NCBI RefSeq assembly: GCF_003721225.1
Contig: NZ_RIZI01000103.1
Span: 1-9,068 of the forward strand
Length of the DNA: 9,068 bases
From: Acidithiobacillus sulfuriphilus
GTDB taxonomy: Bacteria; Pseudomonadota; Gammaproteobacteria; Acidithiobacillales; Acidithiobacillaceae
Reading direction: 5' to 3'
A program made the translations under genes and the position numbers. How positions within the stretch are numbered: position 1 is the first letter of the stretch; each line of letters begins with the position of its first letter. The notes under the pieces were generated by a model. The model saw nothing but the letters and a program-made list of their open reading frames with translations, was not told where the DNA came from and made no database searches. This document shows positions 1 through 6,632 of this stretch, piece by piece.

Positions 1-357
1 AAAGATCCCCAGGTACGCGCAAAGCATCCCCGCCGCCAGCGCGAGGAACACCCGCCGGTAGGCGGATTTCGGGATATCCGGTCCTTCCAGCCAGCGGGGA
101 TAGGCGGTGAACAGAAAGCCGATGATGAAAAAGGGGAATATCCCATAGATCATCAAAAACCCATGGGCGAGGAAGGGGTTGGCCCCGGCCGCGCCGGGGA
201 ACCCCGGCAGGGAGACCGTGAAAGCTGCCAGATTCGCCATCCAGTACACTTGTGTGAGGACCAGTTGGATGGCGCCGGCGAGGAAAAACAGGCGATGGGG
301 GGCAGCGCCCAATTGTACCGCCATGGCGCGCAATCGCACCCAGGGACTATCATCCAT
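1..357 (-). CDS. nnrS: NnrS-family heme/copper membrane protein, N-terminal part (cut by window edge)
   Basis: This is the first 119 codons of a leftward gene that continues past base 1. The protein begins MDDSPWVRLR, followed by a PHRLFFLAG segment (residues 20-28) that starts a first membrane helix (about 22-46). A second helix (about 64-90) carries LAHGFLMIYG and ends GFLFTAYPRWLEG, and a third begins near residue 101. This HG...G..GFL.TA.P.W pattern is typical of NnrS, a polytopic inner-membrane heme- and copper-containing protein known from denitrifiers and linked to resistance to nitric oxide stress. The ATG at 357 has GGAA about 8 nt upstream. The gene diverges from ubiT, and an FNR-type site at 420-433 lies where a class II activator of this gene would bind. 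With only about a third of the protein visible, the family call is likely but a distant relative is possible. Confidence 0.75.
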   Translation of the reverse strand, partial: MDDSPWVRLRAMAVQLGAAPHRLFFLAGAIQLVLTQVYWMANLAAFTVSLPGFPGAAGANPFLAHGFLMIYGIFPFFIIGFLFTAYPRWLEGPDIPKSAYRRVFLALAAGMLCAYLGIF

Positions 358-419
358 AAGGCATTTCCATAGTCGAGCCCATCCGTTTGATAGTAAAGCG
401 CAAGGCGCGGGAAAGCGCC

Positions 420-433
420 TTGACCGAGATCAA
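420..433 (-). promoter_or_regulatory. FNR/ANR/DNR-type operator for nnrS
   Basis: Read on the minus strand the site is TTGATCTCGGTCAA, a 9/10 match to TTGAT-N4-ATCAA. Its centre (426.5) lies 41.5-43.5 bases upstream of a plausible start at about 383-385, depending on whether TACTAT (395-390) or TTTACT (397-392) is the -10 element. This is the usual class II activator position. NnrS genes are classically under an FNR/NNR-type regulator, so site and gene agree. It is probably too far from the ubiT promoter (more than 100 bp) to act there in the classical way, though both directions remain possible. Confidence 0.6.
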
Positions 434-543
434 TGAATTCGGAATGGGTTGCGGCGAATATATGATGCATTGGGAAGAGTGCCGATGGCATTGGCAAGGG
501 GTGTTGCCTCTGACAGGTCCGCGGCTAGGGAAGGAAATCACCC

Positions 544-560
544 TTGACAACGGTTTTCAA
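544..560. promoter_or_regulatory. 17-bp palindromic operator candidate over the -35 element
   Basis: TTGACAACGGTTTTCAA is an odd-length palindrome centred on base 552. Seven of eight base pairs are symmetrical, and only 548/556 mismatch. It contains the whole -35 hexamer of the predicted ubiT promoter, so a dimeric protein bound here would compete with RNA polymerase. The half-site spacing (TTGA-N9-TCAA) is not that of an FNR site (TTGA-N6-TCAA). I do not recognise the regulator. Confidence 0.4.
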
Positions 561-574
561 TATAACAATATAAG
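544..574 (+). promoter_or_regulatory. Predicted promoter of the ubiT operon
   Basis: A perfect -35 hexamer TTGACA (544-549) is followed by the tandem direct repeat CAATATAA CAATATAA (558-573). This offers -10 candidates AATATA (567-572, spacer 17) or TATAAG (569-574, spacer 19). The stretch 555-597 is markedly AT-rich compared with the surrounding GC-rich DNA. Predicted transcription would start near 580, giving a leader of about 34 nt before the GTG of ubiT. Confidence 0.55.
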
Positions 575-613
575 TATTCTAATATCCTAATTATCTGACT
601 TGGAGAAGCGCCC

Positions 614-1168
614 GTGAATACCCATGCAACATCCTACCCGCCGATCCGCCTCCCGGCCCTGCCATCATTGCCCCGCTGGCCGCTGTTTCTTGCCGTGAGG
701 AGCATTCCGGAACCTTTGCTTGCGGATGCGGCGGCCAGGATCATGAATCGTCTCCTCGGCGAGCGCAGCGCCGATCTCGCGCCGCTGGAGGGGCGCCGCT
801 TGAGCATTGAGGGCACGGATGTGGGCAAGCGGCTGCATTTCCTGGTGGCAGGAGGAAAATTGCGGCGCGGCTCCACCGCCATGACCGATCTGCGTATCCG
901 TGGGACGCTCGCAGACCTGCTGCGCCTGGGACTGCGCCTGGAGGATCCCGATACCCTCTTTTTCAGCCGCCGTCTCAGTCTGGAAGGGGATACGGTCACC
1001 GGCCTCTCTGTCAAAAATCTCCTGGACGGTCTGGATCTGGATTGGGCCGAGGCGTGTCAACGCCTTTTTGGGCCACTGGCTGGACCGGCCGTGGCGCAGG
1101 GCCTCCACCGGACCGGCGTCGCGGCGCTCCTGCGCGACCGCCTTGAGCGCATCTTGGGCCGCTCCTGA
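614..1168 (+). CDS. ubiT: UbiT: SCP2-domain lipid carrier for O2-independent ubiquinone synthesis
   Basis: This is a 184-residue protein with a single SCP2 (sterol carrier) fold, close in size to E. coli UbiT/YhbT (174 aa). The diagnostic block is DPDTLFFSRRLSLEGDT (111-127) followed by LSVKNLLD (131-138), which is nearly the same in E. coli YhbT. UbiT is thought to bind the hydrophobic quinone intermediates and is needed, with UbiU and UbiV, for ubiquinone synthesis without oxygen. The start is GTG at 614, eight bases behind a GGAG (602-605); no better ATG fits the family's N-terminus. It leads the operon, and ubiU and ubiV follow after yhcC, which strengthens the call. There is no signal peptide; a cytosolic or membrane-associated protein is expected. 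Confidence 0.93.
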   Translation: MNTHATSYPPIRLPALPSLPRWPLFLAVRSIPEPLLADAAARIMNRLLGERSADLAPLEGRRLSIEGTDVGKRLHFLVAGGKLRRGSTAMTDLRIRGTLADLLRLGLRLEDPDTLFFSRRLSLEGDTVTGLSVKNLLDGLDLDWAEACQRLFGPLAGPAVAQGLHRTGVAALLRDRLERILGRS

Positions 1169-1231
1169 AAGGTCTTGATCCATGCTTGGGGATGCCGGAA
1201 AAAAGCCGCTTGCAGAGGCGCCCGCGCCGTG

Positions 1232-1251
1232 GCCCCTGCCGATCCAGGGGC
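1232..1251 (+). other. Hairpin in the ubiT-yhcC gap
   Basis: The 140-base gap between ubiT and yhcC contains a 7-bp perfect stem, GCCCCTG (1232-1238) and CAGGGGC (1245-1251), with a CCGATC loop. No T-run follows, so it is not a convincing intrinsic terminator. It could stabilise or partly attenuate the message and so separate ubiT expression from the genes downstream. I see no clear promoter in the rest of the gap. Confidence 0.3.
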
Positions 1252-1308
1252 AGGCAAGGGACGGATTTTACGGGTCCATGGGGTGAATGGATGGAGAATG
1301 CATGAATC

Positions 1309-2220
1309 ATGGTGCTTACGGACGTGGTGAATACCTTCGGCGCCGCCATGCGCGCCCGCTTTGGCGAACGGGCGCACAAGGTGGCTATCGATGCCGGTTT
1401 TACCTGCCCCAACCGGGATGGGAGCAAGGGGCGCGGCGGCTGCACCTTTTGCAACAACCGCTCCTTCAACCAAAGCCGGCGCTCTCAGGGCATTGCTGCC
1501 CAGATCGACGCCGGGCGGCGGGTGGTGGCGGAAACCACCGGGGCACGCCTGCTGATCGCCTATTTTCAGGCCTATACCAACACCTACGCGGCGGTGGAGA
1601 CCCTGCGGGCCTTCTATGACGAGGCCTTGGCCGAAGGGGACGTCGTGGGGCTGGCGGTCGGCACCCGGCCGGATTGCTGCCCGGATGCGGTGCTCGACCT
1701 GCTGGCCCAATACCGGGACCGCGGCGTCCTCGTGTGGCTGGAGTTGGGGCTGCAGTCGAGTTTTGACGAGAGTTTGGCGCGCGTGAATCGCGGCCACGGC
1801 TTTGCCGAATATCGCGCCGCCGTCCGTGCCGCCCGGGGGCGCGGCCTGCCGGTCTGCACCCATCTCATCATCGGCTTGCCGGGCGAGGATGCCACCCATG
1901 CTTATACCACCCTTTCCCGGGTCTTGGAGGACGGGGTGGACGGCCTGAAGCTCCACCCCCTCCATGTGATCAAGGGCACCCGGTTGGCGCGCAGCTATCG
2001 CGAGGGGGAATATCGTCCCTGGGCCTTGGACGAGTATGTCCAGACCGCCTGCGATCTCATCGAGCGGACCCCCGAAACGGTGATCTTCCATCGCCTCACC
2101 GCTACCGCTCCCCCTGCGCTGCTGCTGGCCCCCGCTTGGTGCATGGGGCGCTGGCGGGTGCTGAATGCCATCGAAGCGGAGTTGCGGCGCCGCCATACCG
2201 CCCAGGGTGCCCATGTCTGA
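1309..2220 (+). CDS. yhcC: YhcC-like radical SAM protein (TIGR01212 family)
   Basis: This 303-residue protein matches E. coli YhcC (309 aa) along its whole length. The radical SAM cysteines are C33, C45 and C48 in CPNRDGSKGRGGCTFC, with the unusual wide C-x11-C-x2-C spacing of this family, binding a [4Fe-4S] cluster that cleaves S-adenosylmethionine. Other conserved blocks are YFQAYT (85-90), VGTRPDC (117-123), ELGLQ (145-149), NRGHGF (160-165), GLPGED (189-194) and KLHPLHV (214-220). The substrate of YhcC is not known to me. The ATG at 1309 follows GGAGA (1293-1297) at 11 nt and gives the family's usual N-terminus. It is embedded between ubiT and ubiU, with only 19 nt to ubiU, suggesting a role in, or shared conditions with, anaerobic quinone synthesis. 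That link is inference. Confidence 0.92.
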   Translation: MVLTDVVNTFGAAMRARFGERAHKVAIDAGFTCPNRDGSKGRGGCTFCNNRSFNQSRRSQGIAAQIDAGRRVVAETTGARLLIAYFQAYTNTYAAVETLRAFYDEALAEGDVVGLAVGTRPDCCPDAVLDLLAQYRDRGVLVWLELGLQSSFDESLARVNRGHGFAEYRAAVRAARGRGLPVCTHLIIGLPGEDATHAYTTLSRVLEDGVDGLKLHPLHVIKGTRLARSYREGEYRPWALDEYVQTACDLIERTPETVIFHRLTATAPPALLLAPAWCMGRWRVLNAIEAELRRRHTAQGAHV

Positions 2221-2239
2221 TCTTGTCAAAGGAGCTGTG

Positions 2240-3247
2240 ATGACCCGTATCCCCGAACTGGTTTGCCCCGCCGGCGCCCTGCCCGCCCTGAAGGCGGCGG
2301 TGGACAACGGCGCCGACGCCGTCTATATCGGCTTTCGCGACGACACCAACGCCCGCAATTTCCCTGGCCTGAATTTCGGCCCCGACGATGCTCGGAAGGG
2401 CGTCGAATATGCCCATCGCGCCGGGAAAAAGGTCCTTCTGGCGGTCAACACCTATCCCCAGCCCCACAACTGGCCCATCTGGACGGCGGCGGTGGACCGT
2501 GCCGCCGCCCTCGGCCTGGACGCCGTGATCATGGCCGACCCCGGTCTGTTGCGCTATGCCGCAAGCCGCCATCCCGACCTGCGCTTGCACCTCTCGGTCC
2601 AGGCCTCCGCCACCAATCACCGGGCGCTGGAGTTCTACCACCAGCGCTTCGGCATCCGCCGGGCGGTGCTGCCCAGGGTGCTTTCCCTGCAGCAGCTTTG
2701 GCATACCATCGCCCACAGCCCCGTGGAGATCGAGGTTTTCGGCTACGGCAGCCTGTGCGTCATGGTGGAGGGCCGTTGCGCCCTGTCGTCCTACATCACC
2801 GGTCGCTCCCCCAACGGCAGCGGCGTCTGTTCGCCCGCCGAGGCGGTGCGGTGGGAGGAGACGCCCCAGGGCCGCCAATCCCGCCTGAACGGGGTGCTGA
2901 TCGACCGTTACGGCCCCGGCGAGGCGGCCGGCTATCCGACCCTGTGCAAGGGCCGCTACCATACGGAAGGGCGGCCTTACTATGCGATCGAGGAGCCGAC
3001 CAGCCTGAACGTCCTCGACATCCTCCCGGAGCTGGTCCAGCACGGGGTGGCCGCCATCAAGGTGGAAGGCCGCCAGCGTAGCCCCGCCTATGTGGCCTCC
3101 GTTACCCGCGCCTTGCGCACGGCCCTGGATACTTGCGCCGCCGATCCCCGGCGTTACCAAGTGCGGGAGGAATGGGCCGCCGCCCTGGATCGCCTTTCCG
3201 AGGGGCAGTGCCATACCCTCGGCGCCTATCACCGGCCCTGGCAATGA
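2240..3247 (+). CDS. ubiU: UbiU: U32-family Fe-S protein of O2-independent ubiquinone hydroxylation
   Basis: This 335-residue protein aligns with E. coli UbiU/YhbU (331 aa) end to end, from ELVCPAGALPALKAAVDNGADAVYIG to the terminal TLGAYHRPWQ. The four cysteines that bind the [4Fe-4S] cluster in E. coli UbiU (C169, C176, C193, C232) are present as C173, C180, C197 and C236, all shifted by four. UbiU forms a heterodimer with UbiV, and together they hydroxylate the ubiquinone ring precursor without O2. The U32 'peptidase' label is historical. The frame is open upstream to 2165 within yhcC, but the ATG at 2240 is preceded by AAAGGAG (2228-2234) at 5 nt and gives the family's N-terminus, so I start there. 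ubiV follows immediately. Confidence 0.96.
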   Translation: MTRIPELVCPAGALPALKAAVDNGADAVYIGFRDDTNARNFPGLNFGPDDARKGVEYAHRAGKKVLLAVNTYPQPHNWPIWTAAVDRAAALGLDAVIMADPGLLRYAASRHPDLRLHLSVQASATNHRALEFYHQRFGIRRAVLPRVLSLQQLWHTIAHSPVEIEVFGYGSLCVMVEGRCALSSYITGRSPNGSGVCSPAEAVRWEETPQGRQSRLNGVLIDRYGPGEAAGYPTLCKGRYHTEGRPYYAIEEPTSLNVLDILPELVQHGVAAIKVEGRQRSPAYVASVTRALRTALDTCAADPRRYQVREEWAAALDRLSEGQCHTLGAYHRPWQ

Positions 3248-3258
3248 AGGAGGGCAGC

Positions 3259-4140
3259 ATGAAGATCGCCTTGGGACCCATCCTGTATTACTGGCCGAAA
3301 GAACGCGTGGAGGAGTTCTACGCAGACGCCGCCCGCTGGCGGGTGGATATCTTCTATCTGGGAGAGACGGTCTGCTCCAAGCGGCGGGCCTTGCGCCGGC
3401 AGGATTGGCTGGCCATCGCCGGGCGCCTGCGGGACGCCGGCAAGGAGGTGGTGCTCTCCACCCAGGCTTTGCTGGAGGCCAATTCCGAATTGTTGCAATT
3501 GGAACAGTTCTGCAACAACGGGGAATATCCCGTGGAGGCCAACGACATGGCGGCGGTACAGCTTCTGGCCGGCAGGGTACCGTTCATCGCCGGCCCCCAC
3601 ATCAATTGCTACAATGGCGAGACCCTGGCATTGCTGGCCGGGCTGGGCGCCAGCCGCTGGGTCCCACCGGTGGAGTTGTCCGCCGCCAGCATCGGCGCGC
3701 TGCAAGGCCAACGGCCCGCGGGCATGGAGACCGAGGTCTTCGCCTACGGACGGCTGCCTCTGGCCTTTTCGGCGCGCTGCTTCACCGCCCGCGCCGACAA
3801 CGTCGGCAAGGACGAATGCGAGCAGCGCTGCATCCACGACCCGGATGGCCGCCCCCTCCATACCCAGGAAGACCAGCGGCTGTTCACCGTCAACGGAATC
3901 CAGTTGCAATCCGGTACCCCCTGCAATCTTTTGGGGGAATTGGGCCCTATGGCGGCAATGGGCGTGGACATCGCGCGCATCTCCCCCCAGGCCGAGGGCA
4001 CGGAGGCCGTGGTCCGCGCCTTCCGCGCCAGGCTGGACGAGCGCCCTGCGCCGGAACTGCCCCCGTTGGACTACTGCAACGGCTACTGGCACGGCGCACC
4101 GGGCATGGCATGGCATGGCAATGAGCCGAATCCAGGATGA
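3259..4140 (+). CDS. ubiV: UbiV: U32-family Fe-S partner of UbiU
   Basis: This 293-residue protein aligns with E. coli UbiV/YhbV: MKIALGPILYYWPKE at the N-terminus, LGETVCSKRRA (35-44), NCYNGETL (116-123), SARCFTARAD (171-180) and CNGYW near the end. Its cluster ligands C39, C174, C187 and C191 correspond to E. coli C39, C180, C193 and C197. It works as a heterodimer with UbiU. The start at 3259 is set by a perfect AAGGAGG (3247-3253) five bases upstream that overlaps the ubiU stop. An in-frame ATG at 3244 overlapping that stop would add five residues not seen in the family. The C-terminal extension after CNGYW (about 16 residues, WHGNEPNPG at the end) is not conserved. The last codons overlap the next gene by ATGA. 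Confidence 0.96.
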   Translation: MKIALGPILYYWPKERVEEFYADAARWRVDIFYLGETVCSKRRALRRQDWLAIAGRLRDAGKEVVLSTQALLEANSELLQLEQFCNNGEYPVEANDMAAVQLLAGRVPFIAGPHINCYNGETLALLAGLGASRWVPPVELSAASIGALQGQRPAGMETEVFAYGRLPLAFSARCFTARADNVGKDECEQRCIHDPDGRPLHTQEDQRLFTVNGIQLQSGTPCNLLGELGPMAAMGVDIARISPQAEGTEAVVRAFRARLDERPAPELPPLDYCNGYWHGAPGMAWHGNEPNPG

Positions 4141-5768
4141 ACGGCCTGATCTGGGGGGACAGCGGCCTGGGCGACGGGTGGGCCAACCTGGCCCTGGACC
4201 GGGAACAGGAGGGGCGCACCCGCGGCGGCGGAGCCCCGCTCCTGCGCTTTTATGCCTGCACACCCACGGCCAGCCTGGGGGCCTATGAGGACGAAGCCCA
4301 TGCCCTGCGCCCCGAATACTGTCGCGTCCAAGGCATTCCCATCGTCCGCCGCCGGAGCGGCGGCGGCGCCTTGTACCTCGATCCCGGGCAGATCTGCTGG
4401 ACCCTGACGGTGCCAGCCACCGAGCCGTCCCTGGGTCCATGGCTGGCGCGCCTGGGGGATGGCGTCTGCTGCGGCTTGACGGCGCAAGGGGTCGTTGCCC
4501 GCTTCCGGGCGCCCAACGATATTGAACTGGATGGGCACAAGGCGGGCAGCCTCTTCCTTGGTGTGGAGGACGGCGTGCTGCTGGCACAGGGGACACTGTT
4601 CGGGTCCCTGGACGTGGAGACCATGCTCAAGGTCCTGCGCGTACCCAAGGAAAAGCTCACCACCGAGGGTTTCCGCAGCGCGGCGGGCCATTTCGCCGTG
4701 CTGCCCCCCTTGGGGGAAAATGGTGCCCCGGGGGGACGGCAAGAAGCGCTTGCCGAAGCCTTGGGAGCGGCGCTGGGTGTCCCGTGGCGCAGGCGCGTCC
4801 CCTGGCCGGAACCGGCTTGCCATGCAGTTACCGCGACACCCAAGGCGGAGGGGCGCGAATCTTACAGCACCTTCGTCAAGACGGCAGGGGGCGTCCTCGT
4901 GGGATACCTGCGCCTGGACGATCGGGGGTGCGTCGCATCCCTGCGCCTGCACGGCAACGTGCAGATGCGGCCCCACGGCCTTTTCACCCAACTGCAGGAC
5001 TGGCTGCAGGGCGCCTCCGAGGCGGAGTTGCCCCCGCGGCTCTCCGCTTTCTTCTCCGGGCGCCTCTGGGAACTGCTGCACTTCTCCCCCGACGACCTCC
5101 TCACCCTGCTGCGGCGGCTCTTCGAACGGCGGCGTCAGGCCGCTGCCATGGCCCTGCCGGCGGAAGCGGTCAACACCATCATGGTCCACGATCCCGAAGG
5201 GCGCCGCGACACTTTCAGCATCCTGGAGGCGGCCGAGGCGGTGCTCGTCCCCTACTGTGCCAAACCGGCGTGGTGCAAATGGCGGCATCGGGACGGCTGC
5301 TCCGAATGCGGGCGCTGCGCCGTGGGCGATGCCTACCGTTTGGCGCGCGAGCGCGGGCTCCAGGTCGTCACCGTCCACAATTTCGAGCATCTGGAGGAAA
5401 CCCTGGGGCGGCTCCGCGCCGGGGGCGCGGGCGCTTACCTCGGGATGTGCTGCAACAACTTCTTCCTCAAACGGGAATACGCCTTCCGGGCGGCGGGGAT
5501 GCCGGCGGTCCTCCTGGACATCAGCGGCTCCAACTGTTACGACCTGGGCCAGGAGCAACGGGCCTACGCGGGGACATTCCATGCCGAGGCCACCCTCAAC
5601 GGGCCCGTCCTCGAAAAGGTCATGCAGTTCGTGCCGCGCCGCCCGGGGACACCAGCCCTAACCATCCCCCGGGCGGCCGGAACCCGGCGCCGCGACGCCT
5701 TGGGCGAGGAAGTAGGCGGCGAATCAGGCGGCTGCGCGGACGGTGATGTCCGGCACCAACTCCCGTAA
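4137..5768 (+). CDS. Lipoate-protein ligase A fused to a C-terminal DUF116 domain
   Basis: This 543-residue protein has three parts. Residues 1-215 are an LplA/BPL catalytic domain, with ASLGAY (45-50), RRRSGGGALYLD (71-82), PNDIELDGHKAGS (126-138, K135 being the expected lipoyl-AMP lysine), AQGTLFGSLD (150-159) and KEKL (171-174). Residues 240-335 resemble the LplA accessory domain (FVKTAGGVLVGYLRL, then LRLHGNVQMRPHG). Residues 350-500 match DUF116, with C374, C380, C388, C391 and C394 in a tight cluster, CC at 438-439 and C467, which looks able to bind a metal or Fe-S cluster. The last 40 residues are low-complexity and overlap nrdG. The ATG overlaps the ubiV stop (ATGA), implying translational coupling. 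The family is clear; the substrate, and whether lipoate or an octanoyl-type group is transferred, is not. The cytosol is expected. Confidence 0.82.
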   Translation: MNGLIWGDSGLGDGWANLALDREQEGRTRGGGAPLLRFYACTPTASLGAYEDEAHALRPEYCRVQGIPIVRRRSGGGALYLDPGQICWTLTVPATEPSLGPWLARLGDGVCCGLTAQGVVARFRAPNDIELDGHKAGSLFLGVEDGVLLAQGTLFGSLDVETMLKVLRVPKEKLTTEGFRSAAGHFAVLPPLGENGAPGGRQEALAEALGAALGVPWRRRVPWPEPACHAVTATPKAEGRESYSTFVKTAGGVLVGYLRLDDRGCVASLRLHGNVQMRPHGLFTQLQDWLQGASEAELPPRLSAFFSGRLWELLHFSPDDLLTLLRRLFERRRQAAAMALPAEAVNTIMVHDPEGRRDTFSILEAAEAVLVPYCAKPAWCKWRHRDGCSECGRCAVGDAYRLARERGLQVVTVHNFEHLEETLGRLRAGGAGAYLGMCCNNFFLKREYAFRAAGMPAVLLDISGSNCYDLGQEQRAYAGTFHAEATLNGPVLEKVMQFVPRRPGTPALTIPRAAGTRRRDALGEEVGGESGGCADGDVRHQLP

Positions 5769-6422
5769 GTGCGCTACCAGGGCGGGATCAAGACGCGAGG
5801 GCGAGTTCGCCAACTCCGCATCCGCGCAACCCTGGGTACGGAATTCCTGCAGCACCCAGCGCCGTACCCCATAGGACCGCAAATGCTGCGCCATGGCCAT
5901 GAGATCCTCTGGCGCGAGGAGCCGGTGGTGCACGGTGGTGCGCAGTTCGTATTCCACTCCGCAGGTCAGGACCGCGGCGAGAGACTGCCGGGCCTTGGCA
6001 CCGCTGCCGGGGACCCCCGTCAGATCGGCGTAGCGGTCGAAGGGGGCCTTGATGTCCAGACCCACCCAATCCAGCAGAGGCAGAATTTCCGTCAGCCGTT
6101 TCGGGTAGACGCCGGCGGTATGGAGGGCCGTCGCGAAGCCGAGATCGCGCACCTGTGCGAGCGCCGCTCCCAGGGCCTCCTGGGCGGTGGGTTCCCCGCC
6201 GCTGAACACCACTCCGTCCAGCAGGCCCCGGCGGCGATGGAGCCAGGCCAACGCCTCGTCCCAAGGGATGGCCGCCGGGCCACGGCTCTCCCACAGCTCC
6301 GGGTTGTGGCAATAGCCGCAGCGCAGGGGGCAGCCCTGGGTGTAGAACACCGCCGCCAGCCGCCCGGGGAAATCGATGGTGCTGAGCGGTGTCATGCCGC
6401 CCAGCACCAGATCGGTCCTCAC
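5724..6422 (-). CDS. nrdG: NrdG: radical SAM activase of anaerobic ribonucleotide reductase
   Basis: This 232-residue protein is of the short NrdG type (TIGR02495-like). The radical SAM motif is CPLRCGYC (C31, C35, C38), preceded by GGMTPLSTIDFPG (8-20). SGGEP lies at 74-78, GLDIKAP at 121-127 and RTTVH at 161-165. NrdG uses a [4Fe-4S] cluster and SAM to abstract a hydrogen from the glycine of NrdD's C-terminal loop, making the stable glycyl radical. The frame is open upstream to an ATG at 6530, but that lies inside the glycyl-radical gene. The GTG at 6422 overlaps that gene's stop as GTGA and gives the family N-terminus; an ATG at 6395 is the alternative. Its substrate here is probably the small 62-residue protein just upstream. 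The gene converges on the ligase gene, with 45 bp of coding overlap. Confidence 0.9.
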   Translation of the reverse strand: MRTDLVLGGMTPLSTIDFPGRLAAVFYTQGCPLRCGYCHNPELWESRGPAAIPWDEALAWLHRRRGLLDGVVFSGGEPTAQEALGAALAQVRDLGFATALHTAGVYPKRLTEILPLLDWVGLDIKAPFDRYADLTGVPGSGAKARQSLAAVLTCGVEYELRTTVHHRLLAPEDLMAMAQHLRSYGVRRWVLQEFRTQGCADAELANSPSRLDPALVAHLRELVPDITVRAAA

Positions 6423-6607
6423 GCCCGCAAGGGGCGGGATTCGCGGAAGAAGCGCCGTTCCCGGTGCTCGCCCTGCTTGCCAATGTTGAAGGAGGCCACG
6501 GGACGGTGGTAACCCATCACCCGTGTCCATACCTCGCAGGGCTGGCGTTCCTCATCGCGCAAGACGGTCTCCATCCCCATGTCTCCGCTTTCCCGATTTA
6601 CGTTCAT
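6419..6607 (-). CDS. Stand-alone glycyl-radical domain of anaerobic ribonucleotide reductase (split NrdD tail)
   Basis: This 62-residue protein has residues 24-54 that match the extreme C-terminus of class III NrdD: CEVWTRVMGYHRP (24-36), with G32 as the expected radical glycine, then SFNIGKQGEHRERRFF. In ordinary NrdD this loop follows the zinc knuckle in the same chain. Here nrdD stops 25 nt earlier and this gene has its own AAGGAGAG (6620-6613) five bases before the ATG. The 23 residues ahead of the motif (rich in E, R, D) are not like a NrdD linker. It most likely docks into the NrdD barrel as a separate subunit and is activated by NrdG, whose GTG start overlaps its stop. This recalls GrcA/YfiD, a separate glycyl-radical 'spare part' for pyruvate formate-lyase. 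An alternative is a rescue subunit for damaged NrdD, but NrdD here has no radical site of its own. Confidence 0.88.
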   Translation of the reverse strand: MNVNRESGDMGMETVLRDEERQPCEVWTRVMGYHRPVASFNIGKQGEHRERRFFRESRPLRA

Positions 6608-6612
6608 GTCAT

Positions 6613-6620
6613 CTCTCCTT
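6613..6620 (-). promoter_or_regulatory. Strong ribosome binding site of the separate glycyl-radical gene
   Basis: AAGGAGAG reads toward the ATG at 6607 with 5 nt spacing. It is as good as the RBS of nrdD itself and argues that the 62-residue protein is made independently and is not the debris of a frameshift. Confidence 0.75.
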
Positions 6621-6632
6621 TTCAGATCAAGG

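Noticed and set aside
544..560. TTGAC...TTCAA in front of ubiT as an FNR site
   Set aside because: TTGA and TCAA are nine bases apart; FNR-type sites have six.
387..590. 67-codon rightward open frame across the nnrS-ubiT control region
   Set aside because: It runs through the FNR-type site and the promoter, has no good ribosome binding site and no recognisable sequence.
1169..1308. CRISPR, tRNA or mobile-element signals in the gaps
   Set aside because: I found no regularly spaced repeats, no cloverleaf-like segments and no transposase-like translations anywhere in the window.
2102..3244. Long antisense open frames of 380-500 codons opposite yhcC, ubiU, ubiV and the ligase gene
   Set aside because: They are the opposite-strand shadows expected from GC-rich coding DNA. 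The plus-strand frames match known families over their full length.
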